Part shown: positions 1 to 8,541 of the stretch, piece after piece
Numbering within the stretch: the first letter of the stretch is position 1
Layout: each line of letters starts with the position of its first letter
Origin: WQUF01 sp031549885
GTDB taxonomy: Bacteria > Bacillota > Clostridia > Clostridiales > Clostridiaceae
NCBI GenBank assembly: GCA_031549885.1
Contig: JAVBPD010000141.1
Location: 1-39,517 of the forward strand
Direction of reading: 5' to 3'
Length of the DNA stretch: 39,517 nt
Program-made: the position numbers and the translations under genes
Notes under the pieces: model-generated
What the model saw: only the letters and a program-made list of their open reading frames with translations
What the model was told of the DNA's origin: nothing
Database searches by the model: none

Positions 1-1
1 G

Positions 2-130
2 TTTAAATATGTGTTTAAACTAAGATATGATGAAGAAGCCATGGAGTTTTATGCAAATAAAAATATAATTGATAAAAACCTATTAAATAAACTAAAATCT
101 AAAACTGTAGCAGAATTTTTTAAAAAATAA
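2..130 (+). CDS. C-terminal end of an unidentified protein (partial)
   Basis: An open frame enters from the left edge and runs 42 codons to a TAA at 128-130. The residues are charged and helical-looking (a YDEEAMEFYANKN stretch, ending VAEFFKK), with no membrane segment or motif I recognise. Only the tail is present, so no function can be given. It lies upstream of, and on the same strand as, the decayed ABC transporter, with 340 bases between, so it is probably a separate unit. Composition is ordinary for this genome. Confidence 0.5.
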   Translation, partial: FKYVFKLRYDEEAMEFYANKNIIDKNLLNKLKSKTVAEFFKK

Positions 131-470
131 TTTTTTTAAGTTAATATTTACTGGACTTAAAATAAATGAAAACTAAATAAGAGCATTCTTTCATAAAACC
201 CTTTCAAAAAAAGAAAAACAAGTCAGGGTTATTTGCCATATCTAAAAACATCTGTTTAAAGAACATTGTCTTTTCTTTTAAAATTTTACCCTTGTCGAAT
301 ATAAAATTAAAACTAAATCCTGTCTTAAAGTATTTTTTTAAAAATAGTAATATTTTAAGCTATACTTTTTTAAAGGTGTAGTCAACTTTTATTTGCTTAA
401 GAGCTTTTTTACAGTTTTAAAAAACTTTATACTTATAGAATATATAAAATTTATAAAGGAGTTAACAATT
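131..470. other. 340-base gene-free stretch
   Basis: No convincing gene on either strand. It holds a weak inverted repeat (AACCCT / AGGGTT, 22-base loop) near 200-230 and one exact match to the Spo0A box core TGTCGAA at 293-299. ABC-2 operons of this type are often preceded by a GntR-family repressor gene; none is readable here, in keeping with decay of the locus. Confidence 0.4.
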
Positions 471-904
471 ATGCATGCATTGAAATTAGAAAATGTATCT
501 AAAAGCTATAAAGATTTTAAGCTTGATAATGTGACTTTTTCATTGCCTCAAGGCTCTATCATGGGATTTATTGGTGAAAATGGTGCTGGAAAGACTACTA
601 CTATCAACTTAATATTGGATTTAATTAAAAAAGACTCAGGGCAAATTTTTATATTACTTTTATACATAAAGGGAAGATTATTTTCACTTCAGAAAGAGAA
701 TATCTTATAAATAAATATAGATTAATAAGATGTTCAGAAGATGAATTAAAAAAATTAAATACTTTAAATATCATTGGCATAAGAAAAAATGCTTTTGGCA
801 TAGAAGCATTAATACAAAATCCTGAAAATATTAAAGTATTATCAGCAAAACCAACAATAGAGGATATTATGCTCTATTTTGTTAAATGGGGTACAATAAA
901 ATGA
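471..904 (+). pseudogene. Broken ABC transporter ATP-binding protein (internal deletion and frameshift)
   Basis: A good ribosome site (AAAGGAG, 455-461) precedes ATG at 471. The first ~60 residues are a normal ABC-2-type ATPase start: LENVSKSY, then Walker A GENGAGKTTT. After DSGQIF (about 645) the homology stops and the frame ends at 710. From about 659, in another frame, the typical C-terminal part of the same family resumes (FIHKGKIIF, then ENIKVLSAKPTIEDIML) and ends at TGA 902-904. The Q-loop, signature, Walker B and H-loop region (about 120 residues) is missing. The product cannot hydrolyse ATP. Its end overlaps the next ATG (ATGA), as in intact ATPase-permease pairs, so this is a decayed operon. 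A sequencing fault could explain a frameshift but not the missing core. Confidence 0.8.
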
Positions 905-1335
905 TGGGATTAATTTACAAAGATTTGTTTATGTTAAAAAAATTTAGCATAACTCTTTTAACTGCGGCTTCCTTTTTACTTGTAATTGCCTTAATTAACC
1001 ATAGCGCTATAATTTTTGCTTTGTTTTTTAATGCAATTTGCTCATCTATGTTAATGGCCAATATATCCATTGATGAAAAAATAAAGTGGAATAAGTTTGC
1101 ACTAACCATGCCCATTTCACGCAAAAAACTAGTTACATCAAAATATATTTTTGGGTTAGCATTTCTTTTAGTAGCGCTTATTATTAATTTTTTAGTGATA
1201 CTTTCACTATTTAGCCAAACAATTAAAATAAGCATTTTAGAATCATTAAGTACTTTTTGTGTCGGCATTTATATGACATCTCTAATCCTTCCTTTTATAT
1301 TTAAATTTGGGTCTGAAAAAGGGAGGCTCATATAG
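901..1335 (+). pseudogene. ABC-2 type permease, probably truncated at the C-terminus
   Basis: Starts at ATG 901, overlapping the stop of the ATPase fragment; an in-frame ATG at 886 has no better ribosome site. The frame encodes about 144 residues: a short cytosolic start (GLIYKDLFMLKK), four hydrophobic spans, and the family segment IDEKIKWNKFALTMPISRKKLV between spans 2 and 3. Proteins of this ABC-2 permease group are usually about 200-210 residues with six spans. Here the frame stops soon after the fourth span at GSEKGRLI. The rest of the gene is not visible downstream, where the terminator of the facing operon begins at 1385. Partner ATPase is dead. An export role is known for the family only; I infer it is non-functional here. 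Confidence 0.65.
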
Positions 1336-1384
1336 AAAATATAAAATCCATAACAATAAATAACAAAGAGTTCCCAGTTAATTT

Positions 1385-1416
1385 AAAATAGGAGAGCAAT
1401 TTTGCCCTCCTATTTT
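1385..1416 (-). terminator. Intrinsic terminator of the ABC exporter operon
   Basis: Stem AATAGGAGgGC / GC-CTCCTATT with a short A/T loop, overlapping the stop codon of the 712-residue ABC protein and followed on the minus strand by TTTTAAATT. It may also stop transcripts arriving from the decayed plus-strand operon. Confidence 0.7.
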
Positions 1417-3553
1417 ACATAGCTTCTTCGTCTATATTACCACCATTTTTAAATTGGCTATTATAAAGATCTGCATAGAAGCCACCTTTTTCAAGAAGCT
1501 CTGTATGAGTTCCTTTTTCTATAATTTTTCCATGGTTCATAACTAAAATACAATCTGCATTTTTAATAGTCGACAATCTATGAGCAATTACAAAGCTGGT
1601 TTTGCCTTTCATTAAATTGGTCATAGCGTTTTGAATTAAATGCTCAGTTCTTGTATCTACACTGCTTGTTGCTTCATCTAAGATCAAAATAGATGGATTT
1701 GCAAGGATCGCTCTTGCAATGGTCAATAATTGCTTTTGCCCTTGAGATATGTTAGAAGCTTCTTCGTTTAATACAGTATCATATCCTTCTGGAAGAGTTC
1801 TAATAAATCTATCTGCATAAGCAGTTTTTGCAGCCATTATAATTTCATCATCAGTTGCTTCAAGCCTACCATAGCGTAAATTTTCCTTAATAGTGCCATT
1901 AAATAACCAAGTATCTTGAAGAACCATTCCAAATGTCCTTCTTAAATCCCCTCTTTTAAAATCTCTTATATCAACACCATCAATGGTAATCCTTCCAGAA
2001 TTAACATCATAAAATCTCATTATAAGATTTACAATGGTAGTTTTACCTGCTCCAGTAGGTCCAACAATCGCAATAGTTTCTCCTTCTTTAACATCCATTT
2101 GCATATCTTCTATCAATATAGTATCTTCGCTATATCCAAAATTAACATCTTCAAATTTAACTACTCCAGTTAATTTCTTTACACCTTTTTTATAAGTACC
2201 ATAATCTACAAGTTGAATGGACTCCTTTTGAATAAATGAAGTATTTAAAGCCTTGGAAACTTCCTCATCTGTTAAATCAGATCTCTCTTTTATAGTGATT
2301 TCACCTTTTTTCTTCATTTCATCCACATATTGTTTATAAGTTTCTGATGTAATCACTTCTACAGTTTCACCTTTTACTATCTCATTTGAAGGTATTAATT
2401 CCTCTGCAACATAAACTGGCATCATAGCTTTTGCAGGCACTTCTTCTTTTTCATCGAGAAGTTCAAATACCCTTTCAGCCGAAGCAATAGTTGATTGAAT
2501 TATATTTGCAATATTTGAAGTTTGTGCAATTGGCATTGTAAATTGCCTTGAGTATTGTATAAAAGCTTGAATATCTCCAATAGTCAATGATCCACCAGCT
2601 GCTTTAATAGCTCCTATTATACAAACTGCAACATAATTTAAATTTCCAACAAAATTAATAATTGGCATCAATATCCCAGAGAAAAATTGTGCTCTCCAAG
2701 CAGATTTATAAAGCTCTCCACTAATTTCAAAATACCTTTCTTTAGATATTTTTTCACGTCCAAAAGCTTTAACGATGGTATGCCCTGTATACATCTCTTC
2801 TATATGTCCATTTAATTCTCCAAGCTTTGTTTGCTGCCCTTTAAAATATTTTTGAGAAGCTCTAGCTGTAAATGAAACAATAATCAAAGCTATAGGAACA
2901 ACTAAAACTGACACTAATGTTAAAATTGGGCTAATAGTAAGCATCATTATTAAAATACCAATAATCTGCACAAATGACGTTACAAGCTGAGTTAAACTTT
3001 GTTGCATTGTATTGCTTATATTGTCTATATCATTTGTCATCCTACTTAAAATTTCACCACGAGGCCTTGAATCAAAAAATTTAAGCGGAAGTCTATTTAA
3101 TTTATTATCAACTTGCTTTCTTAAATTATAAATGAGATTTTGAGTTACACCAGTCATTAAAAATGATTGAAAATAGTTCAAAAATGCACTAAATAAATAA
3201 AGCCCAATTAATATTAATAAAATATAACCTATATAGTTAAAATCAATTGCAACATCAGGCCTTGTAGGATCGCTTAAATGCTGTATCTTTCCCATAATCC
3301 CTTCTGCAAGTTTATCTGTAGCTTTTGCCATTATCTTAGGTCCGACTATGCCAAATACAGTACTGCCTATTGCTAATATAAAAACAAAAATAATTTGAAC
3401 AAGCTTAGGTCTTAAAAATTCAAATAATTTTTTAAGAGTTCCTTTAAAATCCTTAGCTTTTTCAACTGGCCTTCCTACAGCTCCCATGGGACCGCCGCCA
3501 CCATGACCTCCTGGTCTCATTCCACTTGGTCTATTTTGTTTATTTTCACTCAT
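1415..3553 (-). CDS. ABC exporter half-transporter with the catalytically competent ATP site (712 aa)
   Basis: Fused permease-ATPase half of a heterodimeric multidrug/lipid-type exporter. A Gly/Pro-rich cytosolic start (residues 1-30) is followed by a six-span transmembrane domain (about 45-360) and a nucleotide-binding domain (about 465-700). Walker A GPTGAGKTT is at 498-506, Q-loop Q546, Walker B ILILD with catalytic E627, and H658. The signature is unusual, ISQGQ (602-606) rather than LSGGQ. A charged insert of about 90 residues (370-462) separates the two domains. ATG start after a GAGGAAATTGC ribosome site; the first four bases overlap the end of the partner gene, so the two are translationally coupled. 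BmrC/BmrD, LmrC/LmrD and TM287/288 are family precedents. Substrate unknown; the adjacent MarR gene suggests drug-responsive export. Confidence 0.93.
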   Translation of the reverse strand: MSENKQNRPSGMRPGGHGGGGPMGAVGRPVEKAKDFKGTLKKLFEFLRPKLVQIIFVFILAIGSTVFGIVGPKIMAKATDKLAEGIMGKIQHLSDPTRPDVAIDFNYIGYILLILIGLYLFSAFLNYFQSFLMTGVTQNLIYNLRKQVDNKLNRLPLKFFDSRPRGEILSRMTNDIDNISNTMQQSLTQLVTSFVQIIGILIMMLTISPILTLVSVLVVPIALIIVSFTARASQKYFKGQQTKLGELNGHIEEMYTGHTIVKAFGREKISKERYFEISGELYKSAWRAQFFSGILMPIINFVGNLNYVAVCIIGAIKAAGGSLTIGDIQAFIQYSRQFTMPIAQTSNIANIIQSTIASAERVFELLDEKEEVPAKAMMPVYVAEELIPSNEIVKGETVEVITSETYKQYVDEMKKKGEITIKERSDLTDEEVSKALNTSFIQKESIQLVDYGTYKKGVKKLTGVVKFEDVNFGYSEDTILIEDMQMDVKEGETIAIVGPTGAGKTTIVNLIMRFYDVNSGRITIDGVDIRDFKRGDLRRTFGMVLQDTWLFNGTIKENLRYGRLEATDDEIIMAAKTAYADRFIRTLPEGYDTVLNEEASNISQGQKQLLTIARAILANPSILILDEATSSVDTRTEHLIQNAMTNLMKGKTSFVIAHRLSTIKNADCILVMNHGKIIEKGTHTELLEKGGFYADLYNSQFKNGGNIDEEAM

Positions 3554-5856
3554 GCAATTTCCTCCTCTGACAATTGTGAAAGGACTATTTCTTTATAAGT
3601 TGGGCAATTTTCTAAGAGCTCTTTATGAGTTCCCATTCCAACCATTTCTCCACCTTCTAACACTATTATCCTATCAGCATCCATAACTGTGCTTACCCTT
3701 TGAGCTACGATTATAAGCATTGCATCCTTTACTTGATCTTTTAATGCAGCTCTTAATTTAGCATCTGTTTTAAAGTCAAGAGCTGAGAAGCTATCATCAA
3801 AAATATATATATCAGGTCTTCTTACAAGTGCTCTTGCAATAGAAAGGCGCTGCTTTTGTCCTCCTGATATATTTGTTCCTCCTTGAGATATAAAGGTATC
3901 AAACCCTTCTTCCTTTTCTTTAATGAAATCCATAGCTTGTGCTATTTCTGAAGCCTTGCTAACTTCATCAATAGTTGCATCTTGTTTTCCATATTGCAAA
4001 TTTTCAGTTATTGTGCCTGAAAATAGCGTAGCCTTTTGAGGAACAAAGCCAATTTCACATCTCAAATCCTCTTGAGTTATATTTTTAATATTTATTCCAT
4101 CAATTTCAATGCTTCCACTTTGGATATCGTAAAATCTTGGTATTAAATTTACTAAAGTTGATTTCCCTGACCCTGTGCTTCCAATTATAGCAGTAGTCTC
4201 GCCAGATTTTGATTTAAATGAAATATTTTTTAAAGCTGGATTTTCAGCACCAGGATAGCTAAATACAACATCCTTAAATTCTAAAGTTACATTGCCATTC
4301 TTCGTATCAGGTAGCGTCATGACATTATCAGCATCTTTTATTTCAGGTTTAATGTTAAATACTTCATTAATTCTTGTTGCAGAAACTTGAGCTCTTGGAA
4401 CCATAATAAACATCATAGTAAGCATCATAAATGACATCATTATTTGCATCATATATTGTGTAAATGCAATCATATCTCCAATTTGCATAGTTCCATCGTT
4501 TATTTTATGTGCGCTAAACCAAAGAATAGAAAGCGATGTGCCATTCATTATTAGCATCATTATTGGCATTATAATAGCCATTATCCTATTTATCCTTACT
4601 GCATTTTTAAACAAATCAGTATTTGCTTTATCAAATCTATCTGATTCATATTCATCACGGTTAAATGCTCTTATAACCCTTATACCTATGAGCTTTTCTC
4701 TAACTATTAAATTTATTTTATCAATGAACCCTTGCATTTTCTTAAAATAAGGAATTGCAATAGTAGCAAAAGTAATTATTACAGCTAATAATACAATTAT
4801 GACCACAATTATTAACCAAGAAAGGCTCCTTGCTTTAGCGACAGCCATTATTATTCCACCTACAGCCATCATTGGCGCTGTAATCATCATTCTAAATATC
4901 ATCATTAAAACATTTTGCACTTGAGTTACGTCATTTGTATTTCTCGTTATAAGTGACGCAGTTCCTATTTTATCAAATTCTCCTAAAGAAAATGTTTCAA
5001 CATGAGAAAACAATGCTCTTCCAACATCTCTTCCAAAAGCCATAGCAGTTTGTGAGGATAAAAAGCTTATGAGAATTGTACAACACATGCTTCCTACGGC
5101 AATTAAAAGCATGAATCCTCCTCTTTTTAATATATAATCCTGTTGATATTTATTCATATCCATTCCTAAAGCCTTATATTCCTCAGTAATATATGGGGCA
5201 GTTGCTTGAGATAATAAGCTCTCTGGAACACCCTTCATCTGATCGTCTATAGTATCTCTCATCTTTTCAATTTGATCTGAAGGCATTGCCTTCATTAATT
5301 GAGAAATTATAGTAAATATATCTGCATTAGGATCTATTTGACCCATAATTGCCTGCATTTGAGGGCTTGGCGCCTGGCTTTGGTCACCTTGCTGTGAAAA
5401 AGACTGAAGAACACCTTGTACACCTTTTTCTTCCACCATTTTGTTGATACCAGAAACGCTCATAATAGCTTTAGACATTATAGAATCCAAAGTATTAATT
5501 ATATCTTTATCAGCAGTGTTTAAAACATAAATTGGTTCATTTTCTAAAACAGAATAAGTTTTAACATATTTATCATAGTCTTCCTTGCTTGCTGAATCTT
5601 TATCAACTAATAAATAATTTGCATCAATTATCTTTTTATTATCATCAGTTAAGAAAAGGCTAAGCTTTTCATATTCTGTTTTCCTTAAAGCATCAGGCAC
5701 AGAATTCACAATACCATTTTTTTGAATGCCATAATTTATAATATCAGACATTATATTTGGTAAATTTAAATCTGCCATAGCTTGAAAAAACGCAAAAATT
5801 AATATAAAAACTACCATTAAAGTAAATGGTTTTAAATATTTTAATAACTTGAGCAA
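3550..5856 (-). CDS. ABC exporter half-transporter with a degenerate ATP site and a large external insert (768 aa)
   Basis: Partner of the overlapping downstream half-transporter. Walker A GSTGSGKST is at 559-567 and the signature is canonical, ISGGQ (663-667). The catalytic glutamate after Walker B is D688 (IYIFDD), and the switch histidine is Q719 (IVAQR). Combined with the partner's ISQGQ signature, this builds one degenerate and one consensus ATP site, as described for heterodimeric exporters such as TM287/288. Between spans 1 and 2 lies about 200 extra residues (about 40-240), predicted outside the cell, with a Gln/Ser/Pro-rich stretch near 150-170. The gene follows marR by 21 bases and belongs to its operon. 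Ligand unknown. Confidence 0.93.
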   Translation of the reverse strand: MLKLLKYLKPFTLMVVFILIFAFFQAMADLNLPNIMSDIINYGIQKNGIVNSVPDALRKTEYEKLSLFLTDDNKKIIDANYLLVDKDSASKEDYDKYVKTYSVLENEPIYVLNTADKDIINTLDSIMSKAIMSVSGINKMVEEKGVQGVLQSFSQQGDQSQAPSPQMQAIMGQIDPNADIFTIISQLMKAMPSDQIEKMRDTIDDQMKGVPESLLSQATAPYITEEYKALGMDMNKYQQDYILKRGGFMLLIAVGSMCCTILISFLSSQTAMAFGRDVGRALFSHVETFSLGEFDKIGTASLITRNTNDVTQVQNVLMMIFRMMITAPMMAVGGIIMAVAKARSLSWLIIVVIIVLLAVIITFATIAIPYFKKMQGFIDKINLIVREKLIGIRVIRAFNRDEYESDRFDKANTDLFKNAVRINRIMAIIMPIMMLIMNGTSLSILWFSAHKINDGTMQIGDMIAFTQYMMQIMMSFMMLTMMFIMVPRAQVSATRINEVFNIKPEIKDADNVMTLPDTKNGNVTLEFKDVVFSYPGAENPALKNISFKSKSGETTAIIGSTGSGKSTLVNLIPRFYDIQSGSIEIDGINIKNITQEDLRCEIGFVPQKATLFSGTITENLQYGKQDATIDEVSKASEIAQAMDFIKEKEEGFDTFISQGGTNISGGQKQRLSIARALVRRPDIYIFDDSFSALDFKTDAKLRAALKDQVKDAMLIIVAQRVSTVMDADRIIVLEGGEMVGMGTHKELLENCPTYKEIVLSQLSEEEIA

Positions 5857-5877
5857 ATTAAATCAACTCCACTTTCT

Positions 5878-6339
5878 TTATAATTTACTTTTTTTAAGTT
5901 TTAAAAACTCATTGATCTTATTTACAGAATCAATTAAATGCCTTACCTCCTCATTGCCTAAATACTCACTTAATTCATTTACCAATTTTACCATTTCATT
6001 TGCATGTTTTATATAAAGCTCTTCTCCTTTTTCTGTTAACTTAACTCTGATAGATCTTCTATCTGTTTTATCCATAGTCCTTACAACAAAACCTGCTTCT
6101 TCTAAATTTCCAATGGTTTGAGTTATGCTAGAACGAGTAACATTGCATTTTTCACTTAACACTGATGCTTTAACACCTTTACTATCCTCTTCACTTGCTA
6201 ATTCTTTCTTTAATATGCTTAAAATCATTATTTCTCCATGGCTAAATTTTGATTTTGTATCATGTAAATTAGTTTTTCTAAGCTGATTTAAAGCATTAAT
6301 TAGTTCTCTAGCAAGATCTGTACTGTTTTCTTCATTCAC
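5878..6339 (-). CDS. MarR-family transcriptional regulator
   Basis: 153-residue winged-helix protein, usual MarR length. The recognition part reads SVLSEKCNVTRSSITQTIGNLEEAGFV (about 60-90), followed by the wing with the family's DKTDRRSIRVKLTEKG motif. Start is GTG at 6337-6339, nine bases after AGAGGTGA; the ATG inside that spacer hits a stop after two codons. It is the first gene of a three-gene unit with the ABC exporter, so it very likely represses its own operon and is released by a ligand. Two palindromes lie between promoter and gene (separate entries). It could act on other targets too. Confidence 0.93.
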   Translation of the reverse strand: MNEENSTDLARELINALNQLRKTNLHDTKSKFSHGEIMILSILKKELASEEDSKGVKASVLSEKCNVTRSSITQTIGNLEEAGFVVRTMDKTDRRSIRVKLTEKGEELYIKHANEMVKLVNELSEYLGNEEVRHLIDSVNKINEFLKLKKSKL

Positions 6340-6371
6340 TTTAGCATTTCACCTCTTGATTTGATAAATAG

Positions 6372-6400
6372 TTAAATATATTAATAAATAATATATTTAA
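6372..6400. promoter_or_regulatory. 12-bp perfect inverted repeat upstream of marR (operator candidate)
   Basis: Arms TTAAATATATTA and TAATATATTTAA, five-base spacer, in the leader of the marR transcript. Arm length suits a dimeric winged-helix protein, but high A/T content lowers specificity. Confidence 0.45.
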
Positions 6401-6419
6401 TAGTTAATAGTTATAATAA

Positions 6420-6432
6420 TTAAGTTACTTAA
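6420..6432. promoter_or_regulatory. Palindrome TTAAGT-T-ACTTAA at the marR transcription start
   Basis: Perfect six-base arms about one base centre apart, placed 7-20 bases downstream of the -10 box, where a bound repressor would block initiation. Best candidate for the MarR operator. Confidence 0.45.
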
Positions 6433-6439
6433 CAATAAT

Positions 6440-6467
6440 ATTATAATTATTTTATTTTAAAAATCAA
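6440..6467 (-). promoter_or_regulatory. Sigma-A type promoter of the marR-ABC exporter operon
   Basis: On the minus strand: -35 TTGATT (6462-6467), 16-base spacer, -10 TATAAT (6440-6445). Both candidate operators lie just downstream. Confidence 0.6.
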
Positions 6468-6558
6468 TAGGTATTTTAATTTTTTTTAATTTTTTTATAA
6501 TTTCGTACACTTATTAATCCCTCACAAAACTTTAATTATTCAGCATTAAATAATAATT

Positions 6559-6595
6559 AAAAAAATACCCTTGGGAAATAATTCTCAAAGGTATT
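6559..6595 (-). terminator. Intrinsic terminator after the PRC-barrel gene
   Basis: Ten-pair stem (AATACCTTTG / CAAGGGTATT, one G-U pair) with a 12-base loop and a run of T residues on the minus strand. It closes the sigG side of the cluster. Confidence 0.8.
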
Positions 6596-6619
6596 AAGTT
6601 ATACTTTAATCTAAAAGTA

Positions 6620-6886
6620 TTATGCATCCATTCTTTTTAAAGCTCCGTTTTTTAGATCGACTAAAATTACATCTGATCCAATTTTTACTATTTTACCCCA
6701 CTCAATTTCAATAAAATCATTTTTAGAAAACCAACCTTGTTTTCCAACTGGAATAATTAAATACTTTACTCTATTTGTTATACAATCAATAACATAATCA
6801 GCTATGTAGCCTACTCTACTTCCAGAACTAATATCGATTACTTCTAATGTCTTAATGCCGTTTAAGGAATGTAATGAAAAATCCAT
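6620..6886 (-). CDS. PRC-barrel protein, YlmC/YmxH family
   Basis: 88-residue PRC-barrel protein (SGSRVGYIADYVIDCITNRV, then IPVGKQGWFSKND). The family is widespread in spore formers and is commonly found next to sigG or in sporulation loci; its molecular role is not known to me. I take ATG at 6884-6886, seven bases after GGAGG, rather than the in-frame TTG at 6896-6898, which lies inside the ribosome site. It sits 92 bases after sigG on the same strand and ends at an intrinsic terminator, so it is probably read with or after sigG late in sporulation. Length is normal. Confidence 0.85.
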   Translation of the reverse strand: MDFSLHSLNGIKTLEVIDISSGSRVGYIADYVIDCITNRVKYLIIPVGKQGWFSKNDFIEIEWGKIVKIGSDVILVDLKNGALKRMDA

Positions 6887-6978
6887 TAGAGCCTCCAAAC
6901 AATTTTTAATAAATTATATTTATAATTAAAAAATATAGAACTGGTGAAAGAACATTATTGGTTGCATAATTATAAAAT

Positions 6979-7752
6979 TTACATGTGTTTTCTCATATTT
7001 TTAAGAGCGTTTTTTTCAAGCCTTGATACTTGAGCTTGAGATATTCCTATTTCATCTGCAACTTCCATTTGTGTTCTACCTTGGAAGAACCTCATGCTAA
7101 GTATTAATTTTTCTCTTACACTAAGTTTTTTCATAGCTTCTCTTAAAGATATATTATCCAGCCAGTTTTCATCTTTATTCTTAGTATCTGATATTTGATC
7201 CATGATAAATAACGAGTCTCCTCCATCGTTATATATAGGTTCAAATATGGACACTGGGTCTTGTATTGCATCAAGCGCAAAGACTACTTCTTCTCTAGAA
7301 ATATTTAATTCTTTAGCTATTTCTCCAATAGTTGGTTGTTGATTTTTTTCTCTAACAATTCTTTCTTTTACTTGAAGAGCTTTGTAGGCTATGTCTCTTA
7401 ATGATCTACTTACTCTTATTGAATTGTTATCCCTTAAATATCTTCTTATTTCCCCAATTATCATAGGTACAGCATAGGTTGAAAACCTTACATTTTGCTC
7501 TAAATCAAAATTATCTATAGCTTTTATAAGTCCCACACAGCCCACTTGAAATAAATCATCTGGATTTTCACCTCTGTTGTTAAACCGCTGTATTACACTT
7601 AAAACAAGCCGTAGGTTGCACCTAATGAATTCATCCCTGCAATCATTTTCCCCATTTCTCATTCTTTTAAGGAGCTCTCTCATTTCTTTCTCTTTTAAAA
7701 CAGGAAGTTTTGAAGTATTAACTCCGCAAATTTCAACTTTATTTGATATCAT
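6979..7752 (-). CDS. sigG: RNA polymerase sporulation sigma factor sigma-G
   Basis: Directs late forespore transcription. The 257 residues show the sigma-70 family layout without region 1: region 2 (RLVLSVIQRFNNRG...DDLFQVGCVGLIKAIDNFD, RFSTYAVPMIIGEIRRYLRD), region 3 (LRDIAYKALQVKERI) and region 4 (LSVREKLILSMRFFQGRTQMEVADEIGISQAQVSRLEKNAL). The N-terminal segment KVEICGVNTSKLPVL is typical of SigG. ATG at 7750-7752 follows AAAGGGGG. It lies 72 bases after sigE, with its own candidate sigma-F promoter in that gap (7785-7813). Gene order spoIIGA-sigE-sigG is the standard spore-former arrangement. Confidence 0.97.
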   Translation of the reverse strand: MISNKVEICGVNTSKLPVLKEKEMRELLKRMRNGENDCRDEFIRCNLRLVLSVIQRFNNRGENPDDLFQVGCVGLIKAIDNFDLEQNVRFSTYAVPMIIGEIRRYLRDNNSIRVSRSLRDIAYKALQVKERIVREKNQQPTIGEIAKELNISREEVVFALDAIQDPVSIFEPIYNDGGDSLFIMDQISDTKNKDENWLDNISLREAMKKLSVREKLILSMRFFQGRTQMEVADEIGISQAQVSRLEKNALKNMRKHM

Positions 7753-7784
7753 CGAATTCGCCCCCTTTAAATGACTACAAACTA

Positions 7785-7813
7785 ATTATTATCTGTTGGA
7801 GGCTTTTTTATAC
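7785..7813 (-). promoter_or_regulatory. Candidate sigma-F (or sigma-G) promoter of sigG
   Basis: Minus strand: -35 GTATA (7809-7813), 15-base spacer, -10 GATAATAAT (7785-7793). The family consensus is GYATA, 15 bases, GGNNANANT; only the second G of the -10 differs. It lies 33 bases ahead of the sigG start, matching the known sigma-F control of sigG in Bacillus. Confidence 0.55.
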
Positions 7814-7824
7814 CATTAGACAAG

Positions 7825-8532
7825 CTAAATTATTCTGCTTATCTCCTTTTTTAGTCTTTTTATTATTCTTTTTTCTAGTCTTGAGATATAAGATTGAGAT
7901 ATGCCAAGCTGGTCTGCCACTTCTTTTTGAGTGAGTTCACCTTCTCCATTTAAACCAAATCTTAATTTTACAATTTCCTTCTCTCTAAAATTTAATTTTT
8001 TTAGAGCAAGATTTAATAAATCCCTATCTATTTCTTCTTCTATTATGTCATATACGCTATCGTTGCTTGTACCTAATATGTCAGATAATAAGAGCTCATT
8101 TCCATCCCAATCAGTATTTAGTGGTTCATAAAAGGATATTTCAGCTTTGACTTTATTATTTCTTCTAAGAAACATAAGAATTTCATTTTCAATACATCTT
8201 GATGCATATGTTGCAAGTTTTATATTTTTATTAGGATCAAAAGTATTTACAGCTTTAATAAGTCCAATAGTACCTACAGACACCAAATCCTCTACATTCA
8301 TACCAGTATTTTCAAATTTTTTAGCAATATAAACCACAAGCCTTAAATTTCTTTCTATTAGGTCCTTTCTTACTGAATTATTACCATAAGATAATTCCTG
8401 AAGTAAAACAATCTCTTCCTCACGAGTTAATGGAGGTGGAAGAGCATCATTACCTCCTATATAAAAAATCTTTTTATAGGTTCTCTTAAATTTTATTAAA
8501 AGTCTATTAAGCCATATTTTTACATTTAACAT
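7825..8532 (-). CDS. sigE: RNA polymerase sporulation sigma factor sigma-E (precursor)
   Basis: Directs early mother-cell transcription. The 235 residues begin with a basic, amphipathic pro-sequence (about residues 1-27, LNRLLIKFKRTYKKIFYIGG) that in this family tethers pro-sigma-E to the membrane until SpoIIGA removes it. Regions 2 (RNLRLVVYIAKKFENTG, LVSVGTIGLIKAVNTFDP, LATYASRCIENEILMFLRR) and 4 (FREKEIVKLRFGL, ELTQKEVADQLGISQSYISRLEKRI) are complete. ATG follows AGGAGGGGAAA. Only nine bases separate it from spoIIGA, so protease and substrate are co-expressed. Confidence 0.97.
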   Translation of the reverse strand: MLNVKIWLNRLLIKFKRTYKKIFYIGGNDALPPPLTREEEIVLLQELSYGNNSVRKDLIERNLRLVVYIAKKFENTGMNVEDLVSVGTIGLIKAVNTFDPNKNIKLATYASRCIENEILMFLRRNNKVKAEISFYEPLNTDWDGNELLLSDILGTSNDSVYDIIEEEIDRDLLNLALKKLNFREKEIVKLRFGLNGEGELTQKEVADQLGISQSYISRLEKRIIKRLKKEISRII

Positions 8533-8541
8533 TTTCCCCTC

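Noticed and set aside
293..299. Exact Spo0A box core TGTCGAA
   Set aside because: A single 7-mer about 170 bases ahead of a decayed operon; expected by chance and without a matching promoter.
4538..4750. Plus-strand hydrophobic frame inside the ABC exporter gene
   Set aside because: Antisense shadow of the membrane-spanning region; no ribosome site.
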